Below the pieces are notes generated by a model. That model did no database searches and was not told where the DNA came from. It saw only the letters and a program-made list of their open reading frames with translations. A DNA stretch of 64,000 nt from Nematostella vectensis (taxonomy: Eukaryota; Cnidaria; Anthozoa; Actiniaria; Edwardsiidae), in assembly GCF_932526225.1 (NCBI RefSeq), contig NC_064042.1:9644540-9708539 (forward strand), written 5' to 3'. A program made the position numbers and the translations under genes. The number at the start of each line of letters is the position of its first letter. Within the stretch, counting starts at the first letter, position 1. Shown here one piece after another: positions 47,393-60,492 of this stretch.

Positions 47393-48895
47393 TTAGTCGT
47401 GACTCGCTTTCTTGCAACAAGCACACTTCTCTTCTTTTTCTTCTTCGACACCAGTTAAGCGAACTTTCTCTTTAGGTTGATTCACCTTCTTAAACTTCGC
47501 GTTTACACCTGACTTGATTTCTTGTTTGCCTTGATGTCTACTCAGAGCTTCAAGCGAGAAGACTGGGTCGGCTTGCACTTTCGCCTCGGTTTTCATAAAC
47601 TGAGCAAATGCCTCAAATCCTGGTATTCCTTCGTTGCGCTCTCTCATCTTACTGGCTTCTCTCCTCCAGCGGTCTCGAAGACTAAAAGGTAGCTTGCTAA
47701 CCAGACTTTGAATATTATGTGGATGATCTAGAACAGATAGGTATGCGAGAGATGACATCGCGGTTCGACATTGCGTCAGGAAACTTGAAAACTTATTGAG
47801 AGACTTCGGATCATAAGATACTGAAGGCCACTCGGTTGCCTTAAGGATGTACGCGTTAGAGATGACATACGGGTCTCCATACTTCTCCTTCAAAATCTTT
47901 CTCGCTTCTTCGTAACCTTGTGAGCCTTTGTGAAAACAGCCTTTGATGAGCTCTTTTGGTTCTCCGTCAAGGTACTGCTCTAAAAATCGTAGGCATGACT
48001 CGTTCGATATCATCCTCGACTCGATTTGTGATACGAACGCGGTCATGAACGAGTGGAAATTCATAGGATCACCAGGGAACTTATCAAGCGACAGAGGTGG
48101 CAGCAATACATGTTGTTGGTGCACGGCTAGCATCTGTGTGAGATCATTATGTTTCTCAATGAGTGTCCTTAAGCCTTCGTTTTCAAAATTGCGGTCAAAA
48201 TGTATCGGTACTTCCAGTGCGGCTTGAGGTGTTACACGTGTAGGCTTGGGCGGCGTCTCTAATTGAGCGGTGTCGGGATGTGTGAACCTCAACAAAGTGT
48301 CAAAGATTGGAGAAGTCGCTCTAGTGCGCGGTGGCTTTAAATCATCTCTGATGGGCGCTGGCTCTACATCTCGTTGCTTAACATCTACGAACACGGGCAG
48401 TAGCTTATCGTGGTCTCTGATAGGAGATGGCTTCACATCGCGTTGCATAACATCTCCAAAGTCAAACTCAAAGTGTGGCGTAGGAGACGTAGCGGGCGTG
48501 ACACCGACTTGATCTGCAATTTCTGCATATGATTTTTCTCGTGCCTGCGCAATAGAAATCTCTTCTTGAAGCTCTAGTTCTTCGAATTTATTTTGAATAG
48601 CTTTCTTCTGCTTTAGAAACTTAGCCTTTGTGATACATTCTGCGGCCCTAGCGCGCTCTCTGGCTCTAGCGGAGATAGCACTCTTGGAACTATTCGAGGA
48701 CCGATGGCTTTTAGAAGAGTGCGATGAAGATTTGGTAGGGGTGTTACTTTGTCGCAAAGCAGCATTCTGCACCCATTCAGTGATTCTACTGTGAAAGCGT
48801 TTGATTCTAACTTGCAATTCTTCAAACCAAGAAAGAGCTTTCTCCTTTTCATTTTCTTCTAGACCTTCTTCCCAGGCTTCATAATATATGGACAA
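47393..48895 (-). pseudogene. BEL/Pao Gag polyprotein
   Basis: A 500-codon minus frame. The N-terminal part is Ser-rich and coiled-coil-like (KAISARARERARAAECITKA). The middle contains the Gag-like domain of Pao elements with LPPLSLDKFPGDPMNFHSFM and RKILKEKYGDPYVISNAYIL. The end enters a zinc knuckle (CACCKKASHD) that is cut by TAA; the same frame then continues with DDCREYLKKSL. The product would assemble virus-like particles in the cytoplasm. It is non-functional as read because of the stop. Confidence 0.85.
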
Positions 48896-48980
48896 TTGCT
48901 CGCAAAGTTCGTTAAATGTCTCAAGTTTAAGGTTTCGCGGTTCTTATTTTCACGGGTGAACCAATCGACAAAATTAATCT

Positions 48981-49256
48981 TTAGCGTGATCTTTCTTGTA
49001 TTCGCAAGCATTCGTTGAACCTTTGTTCGGCTTGATACGCTCTTCCTTTATCGGTAGGCACTCGGAGACGTTCGCTACGACGAGGCAAAATATTCGATTC
49101 CTGATCAGCTGTTTCTCGGATTGCGCCATTCGGTTCGGAAGAGGGTCGGATATCGATCGGATTGTGATCGGATAATGTTCGTTCGGATATCGGTTCTTTC
49201 GTTTTATCTTCGAATGTTTGTCGGGTATCGCTCGATTCGTTCATTTCTGGTTTCAA
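48981..49256 (-). pseudogene. BEL/Pao Gag N-terminal fragment
   Basis: A minus frame of 91 codons with ILPRRSERLRVPTDKGRAYQ, a basic segment typical of the start of Pao-type Gag. It ends in a stop before the main Gag frame (48,895), so Gag is split by a short interruption of about 85 bp. Confidence 0.6.
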
Positions 49257-49333
49257 TCGGCGATGGGATTTCGAAGTTTGACGGTCAATGTCTGCTTTCA
49301 GTCACACACATATCACATATCATTTCAACAAAA

Positions 49334-49740
49334 TGTGGCGGTGAACGTTGCACGAAAGAGTAAAATTCCAACATGTCATAACTGTAACACGGACGATTTT
49401 ATTCAACAACTTATCTGCGATTGAGACGGTACTAACGGTGATGACGGTATGTCGGTAATGACGATAGTGACGATAATGACGGTTGCTGCGATAAACAGCC
49501 TGAATGTTCTACAAGGTACGGCGACGTTACGTATACAGATAATTTTACGAATGCTAGCAAATAAACGGAACGAGATACTTACAAATGATGTGAACTCTTT
49601 CAGACCGGTGAACTATGCTAAAAGCGACTTAATTTACATTGATTTATACTAAAAATGTGTGAACGCAAAATAAACAAATGAAAATAAGCAAAGAGAAAAA
49701 ATGCTATTGTTATTAAATGCTGCGGAATGTCGCAGTAATA
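49334..49740 (-). repeat. 5' LTR of BEL/Pao element
   Basis: Starts TGTGGCGGTGAACGTTGCAC in plus orientation and ends at CGCAGTAATA, immediately followed by the GCGGAT target duplication. It lies about 250 bp upstream of the copy-2 HMGL-like start codon and points away from it. Confidence 0.88.
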
Positions 49741-49746
49741 GCGGAT

Positions 49747-49988
49747 ATTGTTCATTTGCCCAGTCAAATTGCAGCTTGTAAGAGCTGCGTATTAAACCAA
49801 TTCGAAATCTCATGAAAGCCGCAAATAAATACATAAACATAAGCTCCTCCCATAGAAGGATTGTATCGCTTTGTGAACACATCACCAATATGTCACCCCA
49901 GTTATGCATGCCCTAGTCTCAGTCAGCCAGCACTAGTTTCAGTTAAGCGCTAGGTACAAAGTGGTAAAAGTGTGTTTAAACTTCAAAC
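49747..49988 (+). promoter_or_regulatory. 5' flank and leader of HMGL-like gene copy 2
   Basis: The 242 bp between the BEL/Pao target duplication and the ATG at 49,989. No TATA box can be assigned with confidence. The retrotransposon insertion ends here, so the promoter either lies within these bases, overlaps the LTR, or lies in a leader exon beyond the element. The matching part of copy 1 is outside the window. Confidence 0.4.
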
Positions 49989-52900
49989 ATGGCACCACCA
50001 TTCCAAAGACAGCTTCGACAGGCTCGCCAAGCATTGCAAGAGACAAACAAAGAGCGAGAAACTCTGAGAAATCTGGATATTTTCGTGCTTGATAACACTT
50101 TGCGGGAGACCACAGTTGGTCAACTTCGCGGCCATACAATGGATAACAAGTGGGCCATCTATGACCAGGTATTAAAATGTTTATTCTCGCAAACATCGAC
50201 TTCTCCCGGGGTGCCTAATGAGTAATTGATGATACTATAGCATTGATGAAGTCTTGCTTACGTATTCATTTTCGTATTCATCCTTCTTATTGTCTTATCT
50301 GTGTCGTTCAATACGGTATGACCTCTAATCTTGCTGCGAAAATACTCTGTTTATGTCGTTTTTCTGCTTTGATCCAACCGACTGAGCCCCAGAGCTAAGC
50401 AATTTTACAGGAAGCTTATAATTTGTGACTGCTAGGGTGGCAGTGTTCTGATTATAATTGCAAATCTGAGCCCGGTGGGGGGAGGGGGGGGGGAGCTTTC
50501 CCTTTTATAGCGGAACCTCGTGTTTAAGTGTGACCTCTATCCTCTAAGCTTGCTGTTAAAATACTTTTATATTCAAACCGCCTGTATTTGTTTTCCAAGC
50601 CCGCTCCACTGGTAGTCCGCGTATTTATTCTACATTTGAATTTACTGGAGGGCTACTGAACCACTTATCAAGTCACCCTTGAACGGTCCAATTGTCGTTA
50701 GTCACTTTTAATCTTGGTAATATCTCAACCAGAAAATCATACGTTCTCCCATGTCAACTAATGAGATTGGCCCTATGAAATCGCACGTTGATTTGCTCTT
50801 GTGCGATCGATACCATAGAGGCTAGGGGCGTGCACACAAAGGAATCAATGTTGAATTATTATATTTCGAGTCATGGATACAAAGTAAATAATGTTATTCA
50901 ACGCTAAGGGTCGTCCCGAATCCTGTACCGTGACCACGACCTATTTAAAGGTGATCCCAATCTCACACGGCAGCCGTTGTTAAGTGACAAATCAGAGCCG
51001 TGGCAGGAGCACGTGCCACCCCCCCCCCCCCCCCCCACCTATCCCCCCAATATTTTCAAAAGTTATCATATCAATCAATGGCTGTCGTTTTTCTAAATGG
51101 TCCAAAAGAGTCTGGGGCGAGCACGCGGGAGACCTGTGATATTCTAAAACGTTAGGGACTAGGCTCCATTTCCAAGATGGCTGCCAGCAAAATCGTAGAA
51201 AACACGAATTCCTGCAAGTTTACGTGGAAATTCTCGACTTACAAAGTTCTAGAGCGACATAAAAGCGAAAAAAATGATTGAAGCGGACTCCTAAATATGG
51301 TATGTCATGCCTAAAAAGGAAATGACCGAGTGAGCTAGAAAAACGACAGTTCTTAAAACAAGATTAACTGATATGAAGGAAATGATTAGTTAGGGCGTGG
51401 CTTTGCCCAATATTTTTTCTTAATGCTTCTGTAAAAAAATTCAACAACAAATAGAAGTTGTGAAGCTAATGCTTGCGTTTTAATTTCTAAGCTGTTCCCA
51501 TTGTTCCATATCAATTGTTTTCCCTGTGAATGTCGATCGTACTGTTCTATTTTTACTACAAAGATACGTTTGGTCTATTGAATTAACACCCACAATTGAA
51601 GTCCCACACTAGGGTAGCTTTATTAAATTTAAAGTGTCTATTTCTTTTGATAAGCCGATGAAAATGATTTTGTGTGTGTGACTCAGAGTTGGGTGAGCGC
51701 TTGATTCCCCGTAAGGTTAAGGCTTGATGCGTGTACGGAAATTGGTGACCAGAGCGATATACGAAAAACTAAACTCGCATCACTTACCAATCCCGGCGTC
51801 AGGAACCTACTGATGAGTTGAGAAAATAATACATATATTCATACTTTTTATTTGGTCTTATACAGATTATGTACATGGGATAAGTTCCAAGTAAATGCAA
51901 AGGAGGACTAACAGCGTTACTGTGCTTCGTAACGCAGTGATTTTGGCAATTAATTTTCTATCATTTATTTTGTTTTTGATAACGCGCAGCTTCGATTTCG
52001 AGCGGCTTATGATTGCTAATTCGCAGTTTTGTCAGCGCAATACTGTGGTTTGTATTGTAGACCTGGCTGATAAATGTCTCAAATTCGTTCGTTGTTCTGA
52101 ATATATATTCTATAGGTTCTAAGTTTGCTTTGTTGGTTGGAGTCTTTTCGTATACAAACATGTATAGCACCGACTTTGTTTTATAAATTTTTCAACTGTA
52201 TTAAAATTACCAGCAATTAGATTATGGCTTTCCCATATATCTCCCAGCTTATTTCGGTAATCTTTTATTTTAAAACTCCAGAAGACTTTGTTGTCTGCCT
52301 CCTTAATCCAGTTGTATTGCATGTGGTTTTCGAGAGTTTCTGTCTTTCGTATAGATAATTTCTGCCAGAATTCTAAAGATCGCATTTTAACCTCTCCCGT
52401 GTCTTTGTAGTAATCCATGATTCCATGGCAGTACTCGCTCTTGATATCCCACTTTCAATTGCTTCAGGTAAAGAAAATCGGCTTCGAACACATGATTGTA
52501 GCTTCGTTTAACCACATGACGAGGTTGGGTGACACGTTCATCAAACAACTCCACGAGAGAGGCGAGGATATGACTCTCAAATATGCCTTTACCGAGTTCC
52601 TGGAGAAGATAGATGAGAACCGAGTGCCCATTCCTGACCTCATCCCTGTCGGGATGAGAAAGATGAAAGAGTTAGGAATAGGGAATGCCATTATCGAGAT
52701 GGACTTGGTCTACAATGGGATTGACTACAAAAAGTTCACGATAAATAAGATTTGCGACCTGCTGCTTGAACGGTGAGTTGGGCGCAGGGTGCGCGCTAGC
52801 CTCGCCCCAAGGTCTTCTGGGCAATTTCCAACATGGCGTCTTGGTTAGCTAGACGACATATTAAATTGGCAAAGCTGGGGGACTATCCAATTTGGTGGAT

Positions 52901-55900
52901 GTGATTCTTTGTAATCCGTTAGGCTAAGCTGTCACTAAATGGGTGGCTTCTAAGGCTATCTAAGCAAAAACTCATTTATTTCTCACAAACCTTTTTGTAT
53001 ACGATATTTGACCCATTCCCAAGCAAATTATAGTGCTAAACAAAACAAAGACAACGAAACAAAGACAACGAATAACCTCTTTTTTTTCTATAATTTGACT
53101 GTTCTAGATTCCGGTGGATTCGTGCGAATCTAAACTCCAAAGATCCGAAAATCTTTGTCAACCTAAGAGACTTCTATGACGCGATCAATAAAAGGCCCAG
53201 GCGAATCTTGAAGGTTGTGAATTATTTGTCGAGACTTCCACCTGAAGATCGTCCTTTTGGTATCGTCTACGAAGAATCAGGTAAAAATATTACAACCGAT
53301 GCTCAACACACAGCTCATCGAGATCATGGGGAAGAAGTGAGGGTTAGGAGAGATTGGCACTTTTAAAATATTTAATTTGCCCTTTAACAGTTTTGAAGTT
53401 GGCTGATATAAAACTTATCAATTGTATTGAACTTCTGTTTAACACCCTGTAACGTGTTTATACTATGCCCATAGAATAAAACCTAAATTGCTACTACTTA
53501 TTTGGTATATATTTAGGCATTATAACTCAACTAGAACAGGCGAATGCAATGGAAACAATGCCTTGTTAGAACTTTTATTGTCTCAAATAGTCCAATTAGT
53601 AAGAGTAACTATTCAGACTTTATTTCATGGATATAGTGTGAGCACTATGTTCATGAGAACCATTAAGACAGTAATGTTTTAACACGACTTTTGTGGTAGA
53701 CACCAGTTCCACCTGCGCGCAATGCCTTATAGGTTAAATAACACAGGGAGCCCGCGCAAAACGTTACAAAGCCTTACAATGTCTCACATGGAATTGCTCA
53801 GGCTGACTTCCGTCTCTTTTCTTAATCTTGTACTATGTAAGACCCGTGACGTAGCTCTTTTAATACACGATTTACAGGAAAAAACTTCCCGGAGACCGTC
53901 GGAGTGTGGACCCGTGTGATACGGGACGAGATGGACCGGTGCGGGTTCCAGAACGGACACCTCCTAGTGCACGTACACGAGCAGTGGGGAATGCAGGATG
54001 TGACTCAGCTTAGATGCCTTGCTAACGGAGCAAACGGGATCTGGGCGGGACTTAGTAAAGAGGGGGCCTCTATGGGTCACGCATGCTCTAGCGTGACACT
54101 GATGAACCTTGTGCGCATGGGCAATAAGAAGGTAACGCAATACCCTCCTGGATCCGACTTGCACGTGACGAATTCTTTATACTGCAGAAGAAAAAAATCC
54201 GTGCAAATGAGGTGTACATTCTAGATCAACATGAATCATGGTGGAACTCAATACATTCTACATTTATTATGGCCCTATTTTATTGCTCACAAGTATGGAA
54301 TATCTAATGGATAATGATATTTGTCAAAATGATAGGATGCTCTTTTAATAAAATGCTATATTGATTGAACCCAAAACATTAGTGTCACGCAGGTCGTATC
54401 ATCATATATCATCACCATAATCATCATCACCATCATCATTATCATCATCATCATCATCACCATCATCATCATTACCATCACCATCACCATCATCATCATC
54501 ATCCACCCTCCATCATCATCACAAACATCGTCATCCTTCTCATCAACAACAACAATAGTCAAGACGACATTGTTATCTCAATCACCACCATCATTATTAC
54601 TCTCATCATTATCCATCATTTACCTCTGTCGCCATTATTACAACCATCATCAAAACCTTTTGCTACCACAGCTGTCATCATTATTCAATAATTATCATCA
54701 TTATCAACACCATTACACCTATCATCGCCCTGGTCAGCAACAACCACCAGAACAGCTTTTTATCACACCACTCTCGCCACGGCACCCATTAACACTACCT
54801 ACACACGTGCAGGTGCTGAAAAAGTTCAACTGCGAGGAGTTGCGCAACGCCGCCATTGCTGTTACCCGGATTGTAACAGGACGGGACCCAGACCCTCTTC
54901 AGCCGATCTATGGTGGTCGTGCTCTGGACATGGTGTTCGGTATGGACCAGTTCACGCCCGACAGCAAGGAGTTTAGGTATTAAACTTTTTCATGGCATCA
55001 CTCGAGGGCAGATACAGGAATTGTTTCGGTATGAGGGGGGTAGTAAAAATCCATTTATTCTAATATTTTTTATTCTCATTTTTTTTATTGTCATTGATTC
55101 TGAGATCTCTGCACCGACGGGTTGGCATCGCCTCCCACTTCGTTTCGCCATTCTCACACGGAAAATATTTAAAACAACTTTAGTAGGGTTATTTTTCACC
55201 TACTCATTGTCATTTCCCAGCATGGCGGCTTTCTTTGGCGAGGAGCCAGTTATGCGTATAACCACCCTGGCCTCGGGCGCAATGATCGCCCTACGACTCA
55301 AGCGACTTTTTGGGGAAGACCCGCAATTCACCGAGGGACAAGGCGAGCGAATGAAGGAGGTGAGTGGATCAGGCTTTTTTTTTGACGCGCGGATTAGCCA
55401 ATCAGATGCGACCTTAGTGCTTACGTTTTGGCTGAGCTCAACTAGACGTGCAGTCTCAGACAAAATGCTATGTTTTCTCTTCGGTACTTTGACTTTTGTT
55501 GCTCTCTTCTTCAATGATGAATCCAACTTTACCTACGAATTTAAATTCTGGCTTGCAATTCTTTTGTTGAACAAACAAAGCCGACGGATGATGGATAAAA
55601 AAATATTCTTCCTAACTGAAATTTGCGCGTGCAGCCTCACGTCACTAGCGCGCGACCAACGTCAATGTAGCTGATTGGCCCGTTCGTGCTCGCGCGTCTA
55701 AAAATAGCCTGATCCTAGGAAACGCCGTGACACATATATAATGCAGACGATTGCCCCTACTTATGAGCCCCTAACTACCCTACTTCCAGGCGTTCTAACC
55801 GGGTTTCCTGTGTTCATCTTAGTCACAGGTGTTCTTATCGGTTTTCCTGTGTTCAACCTATAGTCTCAGGTGTTCTTACCGGGTTTCCTGTGTTCAGCCT

Positions 55901-58900
55901 AGTCGCAGGCGTTCTTATCGGGTTTCCTGTGTACTACCCTACTTCCAGGCGTTCTTACCGGGTTTCCTGTGTTCAACCTAGTCGCAGGCGTTCTTATCGT
56001 GTTTCCTGTGTACTACCCTACTTCCAGGCGTTCTTACCGGGTTTCCTGTGTTCAACCTAGTCGCAGGCGTTCTTATCGGGTTTCCTGTGTACTACCCTAC
56101 TCACAGGCGTTCTTATCGGGTTTCCTGTGTTCAGCCTAGTCGCAGGCGTTCTTATCGGGTTTCCTGTGTACTACCCTACTTCCAGGCGTTCTTACCGGGT
56201 TTCCTGTGTACTACCCTACCTCGAGGCGTTCTTACCGGGTCTCCTGTGTACTACCCTACTTCCAGGCGTTCTTACCGGGTTTCCTGTGTACTACCGTACT
56301 TCCAGGCGTTCTTATCGGGTTTCCTGTGTAGTTCTACCCTACTTCTAGGCGTTATTACCGGGTTTCCTGTGTACTACCCTACTTCCAGGCATTATTTCCG
56401 GGTTTCCTGTGTACTACCCTACTTCCAGGCGTTCTTATCGGGTTTCCTGTGTACTGCCCTACTTCCAAGCGTTCTTATCGGGTTTCCTGTGTAGTTCTAC
56501 CCTACTTCCAGGCGTTCTTACCGGGTTTCCTGTGTACTACACTACTTCCAGGCGTTCTTACCGGGTTTCCTGTGTACTACCCTACTTCCAGGCATTATTT
56601 CCGGGTTTCCTGTGTACTACCCTACTTCCAGGCGTTCTTACCGGGTTTCCTGTGTACTACCCTACTTCCAGGCGTTCTTACCGGGTTTCCTGTGTACTAC
56701 CCTACTTCCAGGCGTTCTTACCGGGTTTCCTGTGTACTACCCTACTTCCAGGCGTTCTTACCGGGTTTCCTGTGTACTGCCCTACTTCCAGGCGTCCTTT
56801 CCGGGTTTTCCTGTCCTTGGAGATAAGCCGTGAAACAACTTGAGGGCTGGGGCGATCCTGTAACGTCAGAAGTTTTACCCACCACAGGAAGCCCGATCAT
56901 CAACCCGGGAAAGAACGCCTATCTATATACCTTATAAGAGATAATAATGCTACCGCCGTTCGAGCGGTGTTATCAAGACACTTCATGGTCTATTCACAGG
57001 TTCCTGCTTCGAAATGTTTTTCAAGGTTGAGAAGAACCCTGTAAGCTACCAGTGTTTCTGTTAGTAGTGAATCCTCAGGCGGCCCAAGCTCTAGGCCTGT
57101 CTAATAAAAAAATGTTAATAGAATAAACTTGTCCTTTTGGGTTCCACTGTATTTTGTATCTGATCTCGTGACTATTTCACATTCCACACGCTCGCGCAAC
57201 CCGTCACTGTTCCTTGCTTACACAGCCCGAGCGAAGTGTGGCGACTCTATCTCTCTGTATATAACAAAGTTTATCATTAGTATACCTAGACAGACCTACA
57301 CTTGGGCCGCCTGTGGCCAATCCTAACCAGTATACCGTTGCTAGGTGATACCAGCATCCTCGTTGCTCATTTGTACATATCCGCCTAATTCCGTTGCTAG
57401 GTGATGCTGAAAGATCTCCATGCCAACATAAAGGAGGAATACCACAGTGCCCCTGGACTTGCCATGCTGTTTGATCGCTCTGGCGGAAAGCTCACGCCCA
57501 AGATGAGTGAAGTGATTGCTAACGCTGAGATCAAGGACGTGCATATCAAAGAGCTTATCAATGAGGTAGGAGAAACACTTGAAAGCTAAATAACTTTAGG
57601 ATACATCCCCGATCAGTCCGCCCTGAGAAACCCTCGGTCAGCAAAATTCCGTACTGACAACCCTCTGGTAGCTAGATACCGTACTGACAAGCTCCCGGTA
57701 GCTAAAAACCGTACTGTCAAATCCCCGGGCAGCTAAATACCGTACTGATACACCCCTGTTCAGCTTAATACCACAAACCTCCTGTATACTACTGAATATC
57801 GAGTCTAAAGCAGTATTCAGCCACCTTCAGAACCAGAACAAGCGCTTATTAAAGGTTTGCCGTTGGTGAAGAGCAGAGTTTTCGTGCCATGGCACCTGGG
57901 TTATGGTAGCCTGCGAAACAAGCTCTCGAAAAGCGACCCAGAAAAGCTACCGCATGCCGCATGAAGCCCTCGGCCAAAAATTTCATGCAACTAAGCTCAT
58001 CTAACAGGTATTTGTCAAATGCGAAGAGGAGTACCAGGGGGGTAATGGAACAGGTTAATGGAGTTACCTAATAGGAAAAGAGTTCTCATTTAAGACGTGT
58101 TTTAAAGTGAATAAGTGGCTGGCCAATTAACCTTAACCCTGGGCGCTCAGGCTAATTTCAAACGTCGTTATCCATTAGCCGTATTCAAATACGTATGCAA
58201 ATGGTCGAGTCGATTGCTTCATCTTCATTTTCAAGCCTTTGCATTGAATAAGGCTCATGGATAATACGACGTTTGAACTAAGCCTCATGCAAGCATTAAT
58301 TCGACTTCTTATTGTGCACAGATCCGCGCCATGTGGGACGAGTGGGACCTGCGCGAGGGCGGCGAGCGTGACGACTGTCTCGAGTTTGACTCGTTTTATA
58401 GCGGCTTTATGGCGCCATACTTCGGATGCTACCGGTGCGACGAGACCAAGATGGCACTCAAGTGCATCGACATGGACAAGGACGACAAGGTGGACTGGAA
58501 CGAGTTCGTGACTTATCTCAAGTGGGCTGGGCACCAGTACCCGCAGGTAATTATGCATTATGGGAAGGGCTAGGCTGACAGAAACGAGTGCACGACTTAC
58601 GTCAAGTATAGTGGGGCACCAGTTACACGAATTTCTGCAAGTTTACTTGAAAGTTCTTGACTTGACATTGAACTGTTCAATGAGGGGAAACAAAAGAGAA
58701 AAACGGTTTTTGGTGTCATAGTAATTGGCGGTTGCCAATTGGAATTGGCTGAGCGACTTACGACGGTCACTTTGTGAAGTTCCAGAAAATATTTATACTC
58801 CCCCCCATGGAGGGGATTGGAAATTCCGGGGGGATGGGGGAGTCAAACTCCCGGGGGGGGGGGAATGCCCTTTTCCTTAACAGTTACTGTATTTTTTTTT

Positions 58901-59536
58901 CTCCGACCCCCTCCATGGGGGGATAGATATTTTCTAGAACTACACATCATAAAAACACATCATTCAAAATTTGAGAATAGAGATGTATTCGAATATGAAG
59001 TGGCACTGCTTTAAAATTTATTTTTTTTTCGCATCGCAATATATACCCAAATCATGAATGTTTCTTATGATAAAATGCGTACTTAACGACCTTCAACTCA
59101 ATATATCCTCCATTGCTTGAAAACCATACTTCTCAAAAGAAGAAGTCTAAGCTTATCCCATGCTCGGTACGTAGGCTTTTAGCATTACTGGCCTTGCAAA
59201 CTAAGTCCCAGCAAGGCCGCCGTGGCGCGTGTGACGTCACACGCTCAGAGCCTAAATACTGTGATATGTGTGTTTATTAGGTTGAGAACTCACACGCTCA
59301 GAGCCTAAATACTGTGATATGTGTGTTTATTAGGTTGAGAACTCACACGCTCAGAGCCTAAATACTGTGATATGTGTGTTTATTAGGTAGAGAATGCAGA
59401 ACAGCTACTGTCAACTGTGTTCCGTAAAGGTCTCATCCCAGCCATGCAGGACGAGGTCATAAAGCAGAAACTCAATGACTTACCGAAGCTCGAAGGGGGA
59501 GAAATGGATGACGACGACGACGACATCTTTGACTAA
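49989..59536 (+). CDS. HMGL-like/EF-hand protein, copy 2 (complete)
   Basis: Nine exons: 49989-50168, 52468-52772, 53108-53280, 53878-54131, 54813-54976, 55221-55359, 57401-57565, 58322-58546, 59387-59536 (TAA). Total 1,755 nt, 584 residues; lengths equal those of copy 1 exon by exon. The first ATG follows a leader and starts MAPPFQRQLRQARQ. Residues 31-42 read IFVLDNTLRETT, the DxTLRE signature of HMGL-like (HMG-CoA lyase, isopropylmalate and citramalate synthase) TIM barrels. HVHEQWG at 250-256 supplies the metal-binding HxH. The barrel runs to about residue 305. Exons 5-7 are unassigned. Exon 8 has a canonical EF-hand loop at 510-521 (D, D, D, K, D, E at the ligand positions), preceded by a degenerate partner. 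The C-terminus is acidic. No signal peptide or membrane segment is seen, so it is probably cytosolic. A calcium-regulated lyase or synthase is an inference. Confidence 0.9.
50169..52467 (+). other. Intron 1 of copy 2
   Basis: Aligns with 1-3,858 but lacks the 61-bp MITE and the 1.64-kb block. It contains a poly-C tract near 51,020 and no coding exon. Confidence 0.8.
54395..54720 (+). repeat. ATC/CAT trinucleotide microsatellite, copy 2
   Basis: A longer pure CAT run (54,400-54,510) than in copy 1, showing independent length change in the same intron. Confidence 0.85.
55366..55715. mobile_element. 350-bp MITE present only in copy 2
   Basis: The ends read GGATCAGGCT(T/A)TTTTT and complement, with GACGCGCG and GCCAATCAG also repeated in inverted order. 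It starts seven bases into the intron after exon 6, immediately behind GTGAGT. Copy 1 lacks it. The 254-codon frame across exon 6 and this element is an artefact. Confidence 0.8.
55770..56815 (+). repeat. 40-bp intronic minisatellite, about 26 units (copy 2)
   Basis: Same unit and intron as the 107-unit array of copy 1. The edge variants (TTCATCTTAGTCACAG, ending TTTTCCTGTCCTTGG) are shared, so the difference is internal gain or loss. The TCGTGTTTCCGG variant that dominates the second half of copy 1 is essentially missing here. Confidence 0.96.
58149..58285. mobile_element. MITE family A, copy 2
   Basis: Orthologous to 13,430-13,571, with small internal changes, ending 36 bp before the exon-8 acceptor. 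Confidence 0.85.
59236..59394 (+). repeat. 53-bp splice-acceptor array, 3 units (copy 2)
   Basis: Three consecutive units end in TTTATTAG|GTTGAGAA, GTTGAGAA and finally GTAGAGAA, which opens exon 9. The reduced number against eight in copy 1 shows the array is unstable. Confidence 0.95.
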
Positions 59537-60111
59537 CAGGATCGATAATAGTTCGGTAGACTTCTATGGTGTACTAGATAAATGCTAATCGGTATGTATC
59601 TTTGCCAATAGCAGATTTGCGATAGCTTGGTTAATTAATAGAAGGGAATTCAAACCACAGCCGCCTTGTGAATTACCCTAAAATAAAAAAAAAGCTGCTC
59701 TAATGCTGATAAAGTGTTTTGATATGTTGGGTGTAAAAGGAGACTTGTATGGGGTGTATATTGACAAAAAAGGGCGTAAATAAAAATAAACACAGGGTTA
59801 GAAATCTTAGTAATCTTGTTTATGTACCTTCATACGGCGTCCAGAGACCAGGATTCAACCATACATACGTTACCCATTAACCACTGCGGGTAACGAAACA
59901 TTGATTTGCGGTTCCACCCTTTTGGAAAAACCCAAATTCATTAGACGGGAATGCAAAGAAGCTTATTTGTTATATTTTCCTAGAGTCCCTGAAAACAACA
60001 CTCTGATTGCGTAAGAGAATTCAACTTTTATTATACAAATCCACCACAGCTAGACCGCAAATCTGGGATAGCCCTGATCCATTACACAACAAATACAAAC
60101 ATCTTGAGACT

Positions 60112-60492
60112 AGGCTCGGTTTCCAGCCGTGGTTGTTTCGATGCGCCCGCGATCCTCTCCTATTCCAAGGCTGGGCGCTGGGTACGAGACTTTGTCTGGA
60201 TTAGCCAATCAGAAACTTACATTAGCATAATGTAAATACATTAGCATAATTACCACGCTTAGAGTTCAAAATGGCGGCCGGAGGGTTCGCGAAAGTGTTC
60301 AACTCATAGTTAGAAAAGTTCGGTTAGGAAGACTGTAAGGCCCCAGCAAAAACTTGCCGTGAAAGAGCTCTCTTTTAGGCAGGAAAACCCCGAGTCCGCA
60401 CATCACGCATAATTATCTCAGTTACGATGTGACGTCACGAACAGGAGTCAGTGTAGGAGAGCGCGACGTAACCACGGCTGGAAACCGAGCCT
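60112..60492. mobile_element. MITE family B, copy 2
   Basis: Orthologous to 15,655-16,041, with the same AGGCTCGGTTTCCAGCCGTG termini. Confidence 0.85.

Larger units (their letters stand above)
44180..49740 (-). mobile_element. BEL/Pao LTR retrotransposon, internally deleted
   Basis: A 5.56-kb element on the minus strand with LTRs at 49,334-49,740 (5') and 44,180-44,624 (3'), flanked by the direct repeat GCGGAT (44,174-44,179 and 49,741-49,746). A purine-rich tract (AAGGGAGCCAGA on the minus strand) precedes the 3' LTR. Gag, protease, remnants of reverse transcriptase, integrase and the C-terminal domain typical of Pao elements follow in the usual order. Most of the reverse transcriptase and all of RNase H are missing, and frames are broken, so it is not autonomous. 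The two LTRs are close apart from a roughly 35-bp length difference. Confidence 0.9.

Noticed and set aside
54910-55674. 254-codon frame in copy 2 running through exons 5-6 and beyond
   Set aside because: It mixes out-of-frame exon sequence, intron and a copy-2-specific MITE. Exon 6 is read in another frame with valid splice sites.
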